From: CAWEQW01 sp963811365
GTDB lineage: Bacteria > Actinomycetota > Actinomycetes > Propionibacteriales > Nocardioidaceae
NCBI GenBank assembly: GCA_963811365.1
Contig: CAWEQW010000002.1
Location: 496,001 to 560,000, forward strand
Length of the DNA stretch: 64,000 bases
Direction of reading: 5' to 3'
Positions 51,539 to 59,900 of the stretch are shown here, one piece after another (the first letter of the stretch is position 1; each line of letters opens with the position of its first letter). Under the pieces are notes generated by a model. It worked only from the letters and a program-made list of their open reading frames with translations. It did no database searches and was not told where the DNA came from. The translations under genes and the position numbers were made by a program.

Positions 51539-53157
51539 GGACGGGCGTACGCTCGCCCCTGCGGAGCACCTCGATGCCCACCGGGCAGGTGGCCGAGCCG
51601 TTGCCACCCGCGAGCGACACCCTCGACGCCCAGCTCCTCGCGCTGTTCTTCGACCGGACGCCGATGGGCGTGGCCGTGTTCGGCACCGACATGCGGTTGC
51701 AGCGATGCAACAAGACCTGGGTCCGCTTCTACGAGCACTACCTGGGGGTGCCGGCCGAGTACACCGTGCGCCGGGCAAGCACATCAACGAGCTCATCCCG
51801 GGCAACGAGGAGTCCGTCCAGGAGCTGTTCGACCACGCCCTCGCCGGTGAGATCGTCCGCCAGGCAGCACACCGGATCGCGATCCCGGGCATGGAGACGT
51901 ACTGGGACGTCGTGTTCGCGCCGCTGTTCGCCGACGGCCAGGTGGTCGGTGTCGTGGACATCGTCACCGACGCCACCGACCGGGTGCTCTCCTTCCAGCG
52001 GCTCGAGGCGCGCATCGCGACGTTCTCCCGGGTCGCCACGGGCATGAGCGTCGACCAGCCGTTGGCCGACGACGCTGGCCGAGGTGGTCGCCGCCGTGCG
52101 AGAGACGACCGCGGCCCGTGCGTGCTCGGTCACCTGCTGGGAGGAGGATCTCTCGCGTCCGGCGACGGCCTACGCCGACCCCATCCTCGGCGACGGGTTC
52201 GCTGCTGCCCTCGAGGAGATCTGGCTGCGCCGCGGGTTCGAGACCCTCGAGCCGGTCCCGACCTACGACGTGACCATCCGGCGCAACTTCGTGGCCGAGG
52301 CCCTCGCCGACCCGGTGCTCGCGCCGGTGCACCCGTTCCTCCAGCGATCCCGACTGGGACGACATCTCGATCATCCCGCTGGTGGTGTCGGGCGTGCAGG
52401 TCGGGGAGCTGGCGATCTACCTGGGCGCGGGTCAGGACCTGACCAGCGACGAGCAGTCCTACCTGCGGGCGCTGGCCGACCAGGCCGCGGTCGCCGTTCG
52501 CAACAGCACGATGTTCCGCACCGCCGAGCAGAACGCCGCCCTGGTCGAGCGGAACCGGCTGGCCAGGGATCTGCACGACTCCGTCAGCCAGGCGTTGTTC
52601 TCGATGACCCTCCACGTCCGACCGCGCAACGTCATCTGGAGGCGGCGCAGCTTCGCGACGACCACCCTCTGGCTCTCGAGGTGGACCAGCTGCGAGGCCT
52701 CACTCGGGCTGCGCTCGCCGAGATGCGGGCACTGATCTTCGAGCTGCGCCCCGGCGCACTCGAGGAGGAGGGCCTTGCTCAGGCCCTCGTCAAGCAGGCC
52801 ACGGCGCTCACGGCGCGCGAGCAGGTCCCCATCCGGGTCCAGGCCCCGGCTGAGCGCATCCCCATCCCGGCCGACTCCGAGGAGCACCTCTACCGCTTGG
52901 CCCTCGAGGCGATGCACAACGCCCTCAAGCACGCCGAGGCCACCCGCATCGACGTCTCCCTCCAGGCCACCGACGACGGCCTCCTGCTCGAGGTCGTCGA
53001 CGACGGCCGAGGGTTCGACCCGAGCGTGTCGCGCCCGGGTCACCTGGGCATGGGCACGATGCGCGACCGGGCACACGCCGCCGGTGCGCAGCTGGAGGTC
53101 ATCTCCTCACCCGGGAAGGGCGGCCGGATCCGGGTGCTGCTCCCGCTCCCCGCCTGA
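51516..53157 (+). pseudogene. NarX/LiaS-type sensor histidine kinase, frameshifted
   Basis: A cytosolic-looking kinase: PAS-like (FFDRTPMGVAVFGTDMRLQR, ETYWDVVFAPLFADGQVVGV), GAF-like (VGELAIYLGAGQDLTSDEQS), then a HisKA_3 domain with the histidine in ERNRLARDLHDSVSQALFSM and an ATPase domain with RLALEAMHNALKHAEATRID, EVVDDGRGFDPS and PGHLGMGTMRDRAHAAGA. About five frame changes (near 51600, 51775, 52070, 52350, 52625) interrupt it, while the last 180 codons are continuous. The ATG at 51516 has GGGGAG upstream. Signal unknown. Confidence 0.8.
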
Positions 53158-53300
53158 GCCGAGACGGCCGTCAATCGGCCGAGGCGTCCTGGGCCGAGGC
53201 CCACATCCGCATGCGGCGTCCTCTCCGACGCGCCGGACCTGCGCACGCGACAGGACTTCTTCGCAGGCAGCAACCACCCCGCCCTTCCGAAGGAGTCGTC

Positions 53301-53609
53301 ATGAACCACCTCAGCCTCGCCCTGGGCCACGCCGAGATCGAGCGTCGTGTCGCCGAGGTAACGACCCGACGCGCCGCTCGCCTGACCGGTCCCCGTGGCC
53401 ACCACACCCGCCATCTGCCTCTCGCCGTCAACCGTGCGGTCCGAGGCTCACCGCAGGCTCAGTCCGCGACGACGTCCCCCGCCCTCAGCGGCAGAGGGTC
53501 CGGCCCGCCGTCGGGGTACGTCATCCACCTCGACGCTGTTGCCGATCTCCCAGGACGGGGACACCGCCACCCGCCGGCCGCACGGACGCGCTCGTTGACC
53601 TGCAGGTGA
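53301..53609 (+). CDS. Small hypothetical protein
   Basis: A possible 102-residue ORF, MNHLSLALGHAEIERRVAEV, with a GAAGGAG site about five bases before ATG 53301. The first 40 residues look protein-like; the rest is Arg/Pro/Gly-rich and may be frame noise. I recognise no family. The ORF could be only its first half if an indel is present. Confidence 0.3.
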   Translation: MNHLSLALGHAEIERRVAEVTTRRAARLTGPRGHHTRHLPLAVNRAVRGSPQAQSATTSPALSGRGSGPPSGYVIHLDAVADLPGRGHRHPPAARTRSLTCR

Positions 53610-53660
53610 CCCGCTGGTTGCGGACGCCTTTCGTCCGGAAGGATCTCTACGGTGGGCGCT

Positions 53661-54233
53661 ATGACGAGTACCTTCGGCTTCACGCCCGGGCAGCCACCAG
53701 AGTGGGATCGCGAGCGCTTCATGCACGGTGACGAGGTCGACACGGCCGTGATCACCTTGGAGCGCAACCGGCTCACGTTCGCATGGAAGTGTGCCGATGT
53801 GGACTCTCGGGGGCTGAGCCTGCGGCTCGGTGCGTCGTCGGTGACGTTGGGCGGCCTGCTCAGGCATCTGGCGTGGGTCGAGGAGCTCTACTTCCAGAAC
53901 CACCTGGCCGGTCGGCAGTCCATGGCGCCGTTCGACCAGCTGGACCTCGAGAGTGACTGGAGCGACTGGGCCTGGACCACGACGGCCGAGGACACGCCCG
54001 GCGCTCTGCGCGCGCTGTAGGCCGAAGCGGTGCACCGCTCTCGTGACGCCCTGGTCGAGGCGCTGTCGCACGGCGGCATGGAGCAGGCAACGCACGACGG
54101 GATGAGCCTGCGCCGGTTGCTGGCAGACATGATCGAGGAGTACGCCCGGCACACCGGACACGCCGACCTGCTCCGCGAGCAGGTCGACGGGGCGACGGGA
54201 GAAGGCGCTCCGAAGGACTTCCCGGTTCCCTGA
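53661..54233 (+). pseudogene. DinB-family (DUF664-like) protein with an internal TAG
   Basis: The DinB-like four-helix protein of about 190 residues reads in a single frame: RNRLTFAWKCADVDSRGLSL, SSVTLGGLLRHLAWVEELYF (with the first metal-ligand His) and, after the stop, RLLADMIEEYARHTGHADLL with the final histidine pair. A TAG at 54018-54020 interrupts it between ALRAL and AEAVHRSRDALVEAL, where Trp or Gln would be expected. There is no indel. TACGGT and seven bases precede ATG 53661, suggesting a leaderless promoter. Family members are metal-dependent thiol-related enzymes; the substrate is unknown. Confidence 0.82.
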
Positions 54234-54352
54234 GTCCCGGCTGCTCGCAGTCGACGGCACCCATGGCCCGATCCCCTGCAGCGCCGCTCGCCGTTGGACA
54301 CGACTGCATCGCCGGGCCGTCGGCCGCGGAGCTGTACGCCGACACGCCGCGA

Positions 54353-54483
54353 TCAGCGTACGTCGACACGGACCGCCTCGAGCAGCGCGGCGACGACGTC
54401 TCGGTTCGTCTCGCGTAGGGCGACCAGCGTCTCGAACAAGCTCCTCCTTGTCGAGGCGGCAGCCGGTGACGCGTGCATCGCCG
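54353..54483 (-). pseudogene. C-terminal remnant of a nucleotidyltransferase-type gene
   Basis: On the minus strand AGDARVTGCRLDKEEL, then after an indel FETLVALRETNRDVVAALLE and a TGA. This parallels FTGWCLDKEDL and the following FREKDINFVSALIDD segment of the intact gene at 42602-43171. The N-terminal two thirds are missing. Confidence 0.65.
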
Positions 54484-54922
54484 GCCGACGCTGCGCTGCT
54501 GGGGATCCTGGGGCGCTGCAACCTTGGCACCCGGGACCTCAGCGCCCAGGCCGACGGTGCGCCGGCAGCCAGCGGCCGTCGTCGGGGATCGGCCAGGCTC
54601 TCACCGACCGCCCGCTTCCCCCGGTGGCGCACGGTAGGGGCCGGCGTGGCCCTGGTCGACGTGAAGCGGCCGAGCAGGGCACCTCGGCACTCGGACACCG
54701 GCGAACAGGGCACGCCGGCACGGGCCACGCGGGGGCATGGCGACGAGAAGATGGGGGAACGGTCGTCGCGCAGGCGCGCCGACCATGCTGGGAGCCCGGT
54801 CGGTTCCGAGGCTGGAGAACACGACCGTCCTCGTCTCCCGAGCGGCTCCGGTGGCTGATCGTCACCGTCGGTGCGCACAGCGTGGGTGGCCGCAGAGTTT
54901 GCGGCCGACAGGAGGAGATTCC
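54484..54922. other. Stretch without a supported gene
   Basis: Nothing beyond low-quality open frames is seen. The last part contains the ribosome site GGAGGAG (54911-54917) of the DUF421 gene. It separates the remnant at 54353-54483 from the membrane-protein genes. Confidence 0.5.
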
Positions 54923-55435
54923 TTGTTCTACGATGACTTCAACGGCCTGGTGCGCGTCCTCGTGGTCGGCCCCTTGGCCTATGTCTGGCTCGTTGCCGTG
55001 TTGCGGTTCAGCGGAAAGCGCACGCTGGCCCAGCTCAATGCCTTCGACTTCATCGTGACGGTCGCGCTCGGGTCCACGTTGGCGACGGTCGTTCTCAGTG
55101 GCACGGTCGCGTGGGCCGAGGGGGCGCTGGCGCTGGGTCTTCTGGCCGCGCTCCAGTTCGTCGTGGCCTGGCTCTCGGTCCGCGCGCCTCGGGTGCGAGG
55201 CGCGGTGACCGCTGCGCCCACCATCCTGTTCCGCGACGGCCGGCCCGACCGCGCGGCGCTGTGCCGCGAGCGGATCACCGAGGAGAGCCTTCGGCAAGCG
55301 GTGCGCAGCGCTGGTATCGGAGGGCTGGAGCTGGTCTCCGCGGTGGTCCTGGAGTGCAACGGCACCATCAGCGTCATCTCCAGGAGCCAGGTCGGCACCG
55401 GGTCGGCCATCACGGGGTGGCGGGCCGATGCCTAG
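54923..55435 (+). CDS. DUF421 (YetF-like) membrane protein
   Basis: This 170-residue protein has about three membrane helices (VLVVGPLAYVWLVAVLRFSG, AFDFIVTVALGSTLATVVLS, ALALGLLAALQFVVAWLSVR) and a cytosolic C-terminal domain with APTILFRDGRPDRAALCRER. The conserved RFSGKRTLAQLNAFDFIVTV stretch is diagnostic of DUF421. YetF-like proteins are envelope or spore-related; function here is unknown. The start TTG 54923, six bases after a perfect GGAGGAG, gives LFYDDFNGLVRVLVVG. It is followed after 48 bases by the DUF2254 gene. Confidence 0.87.
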   Translation: MFYDDFNGLVRVLVVGPLAYVWLVAVLRFSGKRTLAQLNAFDFIVTVALGSTLATVVLSGTVAWAEGALALGLLAALQFVVAWLSVRAPRVRGAVTAAPTILFRDGRPDRAALCRERITEESLRQAVRSAGIGGLELVSAVVLECNGTISVISRSQVGTGSAITGWRADA

Positions 55436-55483
55436 CGTTCCGGCGCCGCTGTTCGGCGCGCCTGAGCTGGGGCCGGAGGCGCC

Positions 55484-56848
55484 ATGACGAGCTGGTGGGC
55501 CAACGCGCGGGACACGATCAGGAGCCAGCTCTGGCCCATCCCCGCGATCGCGGTGGTGGCTGCCTTGGCGGTCGGCCTCGGACTCCCGCAAGTCGACGCG
55601 AGGGTCGATGGCCACATCTCGGGCTGGCTGAGTGACTGGGGCTTCGGTGGGGATGCCGACGCGGCGCGAGCTCTGTTGGAGGCCATTGCCTCCTCGCTGA
55701 TCACCGTGACGGCGCTGACCTTCTCCCTCACCGTGGTGACCCTGCAGCTGGCCAGCAGCCAGTTCTCCCCGAGGCTGCTGCGAACATTCACCAGCGACCG
55801 GTTCGTGCAGGCGACCCTCGCGCTGTTCCTGGCGACCTTCACCTATGCCCTGACGCTTCTTCGGGCGGTGCGCGGATCGTCGGACGGCAGCGGCCAGGGC
55901 GAGGTCGTCCCGCAGCTGGCGATCACCCTTGCTTTCGTTCTCGCTGTGGCCAGCGTGCTCGGGCTCGTGCTGTTCCTGGGCCACCTGGCGCAGCAGATCC
56001 GGGTCGAGACGATGCTGCGAAGCGTGCATCGCGACGCCTCCGGAATGATGCGCGCCGTACTCCCTGAGCGGGACCGTGCCGAACCCGACCACCGGGCCGG
56101 GCCACAGGCGCCCCCCGGTGCCCTGGAGCTGCTGGCTCCCGCCGACGGCTTCCTGACGTGGATAGCCCATTCGGAGCTGCTCACGGTCGCTGTCGACGAA
56201 GACGCCGTGGTGAGGGTCGAGGTGTACCCGGGCAGCTACGTGGTGAAAGGGACACCGGTGGGGCTGGCATGGCCCGCGTCTGGCGGCCGCTTCGACGCGG
56301 AGACGGCCGATCGTGTCGCGGACGCCGCCGCGGGGTGCCTGCACACGGGTTTCGAGCCGACCGCCTCCCAAGACGTCGGCTACGGTCTGCGCCAGCTCAC
56401 CGACGTCGCGACCAAGGCGCTGTCGCCCGGGATCAACGACCCCACGACGGCGATCCATGCCTTGGGCCACATCTCGGCACTCCTGTGTGAGCTCGCTGGT
56501 CACGAGCTCGGCGCACGGATCCTGCGCGACGAGGACGACCGGGTGCGCGTGAGGATGGAGGGGCCCGACCTCGCCTCGCTCATCGACCGCGGGATCTCCC
56601 AGCCGCGCCGGTATGGCGCTGCGGATCCGCTGGTCCTCGAAAGGATCTTCGAGGTCCTGCTGGACCTCAGTCACCGGGTGGCGCCGGACCAGAGACAGGC
56701 GGTCCGTGACCACCTCGAGCGGCTGCGGGGTACGGCCGCGGCGCAGGACCTCGATCTCCACGAGCGGGGCTCGCTGGCCGAGCTCGGTCTGCGGGTGGAA
56801 GCGAACCTGGGCATGCGCCCCACGGAGACGCGCACCCGGGAAGCGTGA
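55484..56848 (+). CDS. DUF2254 membrane protein
   Basis: This 454-residue protein has four N-terminal helices (LWPIPAIAVVAALAVGLGLP, ASSLITVTALTFSLTVVTLQ, FVQATLALFLATFTYALTLL, LAITLAFVLAVASVLGLVLF) followed by a large soluble part. The motif TVTALTFSLTVVTLQLASSQ with FSPRLLRTF is typical of DUF2254. The soluble part contains GYGLRQLTDVATKALSPGIN, as in family members. Function is unknown. A GGAGG lies four bases before ATG 55484. It ends at 56848, before the convergent giant gene. Confidence 0.87.
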   Translation: MTSWWANARDTIRSQLWPIPAIAVVAALAVGLGLPQVDARVDGHISGWLSDWGFGGDADAARALLEAIASSLITVTALTFSLTVVTLQLASSQFSPRLLRTFTSDRFVQATLALFLATFTYALTLLRAVRGSSDGSGQGEVVPQLAITLAFVLAVASVLGLVLFLGHLAQQIRVETMLRSVHRDASGMMRAVLPERDRAEPDHRAGPQAPPGALELLAPADGFLTWIAHSELLTVAVDEDAVVRVEVYPGSYVVKGTPVGLAWPASGGRFDAETADRVADAAAGCLHTGFEPTASQDVGYGLRQLTDVATKALSPGINDPTTAIHALGHISALLCELAGHELGARILRDEDDRVRVRMEGPDLASLIDRGISQPRRYGAADPLVLERIFEVLLDLSHRVAPDQRQAVRDHLERLRGTAAAQDLDLHERGSLAELGLRVEANLGMRPTETRTREA

Positions 56849-56984
56849 GCTCGCCGGACAGGGACCCGTAGAGGACCGGCGTCGGGCGATGCGGCCCGGT
56901 CGTCCACATCGCCGCGACCCGGCACCCGGGCACCTCGGTACCCGACAGGGCGCGGCCCGGCCCTCCGGGATCAGCGCTCCGGTG

Positions 56985-59900
56985 TCACCCCTCCGGGATC
57001 ACCTCGGTGCGGTCGAACCCCACGGCATGCGCCGGCGCGGTCATCGGCGTCAGCCGGCGGCGCTGCTGCCACAGAACCGGCGAGCCGTCGGCGCGCCGGG
57101 CCAGCATCCACCGGCGCTCGAGTCGCAAGCCGCCGGCCGGCACGGAGGTGGGATCGACCTGGTGCAGCGCGGTTCCGGTCGGCCGGAGCAGCCGGGTGTC
57201 CGGGTCGGGCGGTGCCTGCAGCACCGGCGCGCCGTCGTCGTCGGCGACCGTCAGCCGCCCCTGCCGATAGCGACGCTGCGTCGTCCCCTCCCCGACCGCT
57301 GCCAGCGGATAGGGGTGCCATGGTCCGGGAGCGGGGGCGGCCACCTGGTAGCGGACGTCAGGGGTGCGCAGGTCGCCGTCACCCAGCACCACGGGGGCGA
57401 TCCCGGGCGCGGACGGCGTCACGTCTCGCTCCGCCCGGACCTCCTCCACCGCCCACATCACGTCGGCGTCCTCGTCGACGCCGAGCAGCACCTGCTCCAC
57501 CACGTCTCCGGCGAGCGGGGTGGTCGCGAACCAGGCCAGGAGGTCGTGGGCGCCCAGGCCCACCGAGCGGAAGAGGGTCGAGCGGTCGTCGTGGTCCGAT
57601 CTCCAGGTGCCGCCGGCACGCGGCCAGACGTTGCCGAAGATGTCGCGTACCCGCACGGAGCGCACCGAGAGGACGTGCCCCGGCGGGGTCGGCACGCCCG
57701 CCAGGTACCAGTCGGTGGCGTGGCCGGCCACCACGTCGAGGAAGAACAGCGAGGTTCCGTGGGCGGTGTCGGGGAGATGGGCCACGACGCTCTCCTCCGG
57801 GCGTTCCAGGGTGAACCATCCGGGTGCGGGGCAACCGGGGTACCGCAACGCCCCGGTCTGGCCCTCGTAGGTCCGCGTCGCCGTCCCGGGCCTGAAGGCG
57901 CGACCGGCCCGGCCGTCGAGCGGCCGCACGTCGACGGACCACCAGTCCGCGGCGCCGCCGTCGTGGCGCGGCGCGCCCGCCTCGACCCTCCCGCCACGAC
58001 CAGTGGCCAGCGGCACCCGGTGCCAGAGCGCGGTGGTGTCCCAGGGGTCCGCGTCGCCGGGGGCATGCCAGTCCTTGGCGGCCGCCTCGAGCACCGCCTC
58101 CCCGGGCACCGAGACGGGGTCCGCGAAGGGGCGGTCCGCGGGGGGCAGCAGCGGGGTGTGGCGGGCCGAGATCCGGTAGCTGACCGGGCTGGCGGCGTTC
58201 TCGCCCTGGTGCTCTCCCAGTTGCCACTGACGGGCGAGCGCCCACACCGGGTCTGCGACCTCCGCTCGCAGCCCGAGGTCCGCGTCGGCCTCGTCGGCGA
58301 GCGGCTCCAGGCGCAGGTGGGCGTGTCGGCTGACGGCGTCGTACGGACCGGGGGGCTGCAGCTCGGCACCGCCTCGCTCCCCGGCCGGGAGCAGCAGGCT
58401 CGGCAGCAGCGCCCCCAGCGGGCCGAGGTCCCGCTGGCGCAGCGACCGGATCCGCGCCAGGTCCGCAGCCAGCCCGACCACGGCGCGCGCCTCGTCGAGG
58501 GTCACCTCGACCCCTTCTCGAGCAGGTACGGCGAGCAGGACCGCCTGCGGTGCGCGGGAGCCCGGGGTCCGGAACGCGAACCCCGCGGTGGCGGGCACCT
58601 CGCTGTCCGGCACCAGCTCGGTCCACGAGTCCAGCACGCCGCCGACCACGTCGCCCCCCTGGCCGAGCCCGGGGCCGAACGCCACGGTCAGCGCGGCGCC
58701 GCGGTCCGGATGGTCCGGGTCCACTGGAGCACCGGTCCACCACCGGCCAGCCGGGTCGGCCATCGCGGCCCACGCCGCCGGCACCCGTGCGACGCGTCCC
58801 CGCACCCGCTTCACGACCTCGCGCCACGTGCCGGCGTCGGCACCGGCGCCCGGCAGCGTGACCGCGGGCAGCACCGGGCACAGCTCGTCGAGCCGGGCAT
58901 CGGCGCGGCCCGGGGAGGCCAGCTGGCGCAGCGCGGTGCGCGGATCGGCGTCGAGGGGGCGGTCCAGGTGCGCCCGCAGGGCGGCGTGTGCGGCTCCGGC
59001 GGTCCCGACCAGCCCCCAGCGTAGGGCGCGCGCCGCGAGCGGACCCGGCAATGGCTCCGCGGGGTCCGCCGCAGCCAGCTCCGCGGCGAGTGCCTCGCCC
59101 GCGCCCCGGAGCGCATCGGCGACTGCGGAGGGCGGCGACGCGGGCCCCGGTGCCTCGCCGGCGTCCGAGAGCCCCGCGATCAGGGCAACCAGGTCGCGCA
59201 ACCGCCCGAGCGGCTCGGGTGGCTGCACCTCCACCGGCGCCGCCGCGTCAGCCGCGGCGCCTGCCCCGAGGTGGGCGCGCGCGGCGCGGTCGAGGGTGGC
59301 GTCGGTGACCGCCACCAGGTCGGCGACCGCCAGCCCGAGACCGGCGAGGCTGACGGTGGCGCCGTCGGCTGCCGTCCAGATCCAGTCCGCCGGCGCGGGG
59401 AACGAGGTGTCGAGCAGCTGCGCGACCGACGGGTCGGCCGCGGCCGGTCGGTCGGCCGCAGCGGCGCCGTCGACCCGGGGGAGCGCGATCAGCACGGTGC
59501 TGGTCATGCTGTGCCCGACGGTGGGCGTGGCGACCACCTGCGGCTCGGGTGGCACTCCTAGGCCGGCGGCGGCATCGAGCGCTGCCACCGCCCTGCCCGT
59601 GCCGCCGCGCACGGTGTCCTGCACGGCCTCGGCGACGAGCAGGTCGGCGAGGTCGGCGCCCACGCCAGCGAGGAGCCTCAGCCCGCGCTGGACGTCGGCG
59701 GTCGGGACGTACCCGGTCTCGGCCGTCAGGGAGCCGGTCCGGTGGGCTGCGAGCACCTTGAGCCCGTCGCAGGTCCGCCGTCCGGCGTGCTCCTCGTGCT
59801 GGCGGTAGGTGTTCCGGAACGTCCGGACCGTGACGTCGTCGGGCAGCAGGTGCTCGACCTCGCGACCCAGAGCCTCGGCGGGATGTCCGCCCGCCCGCAC

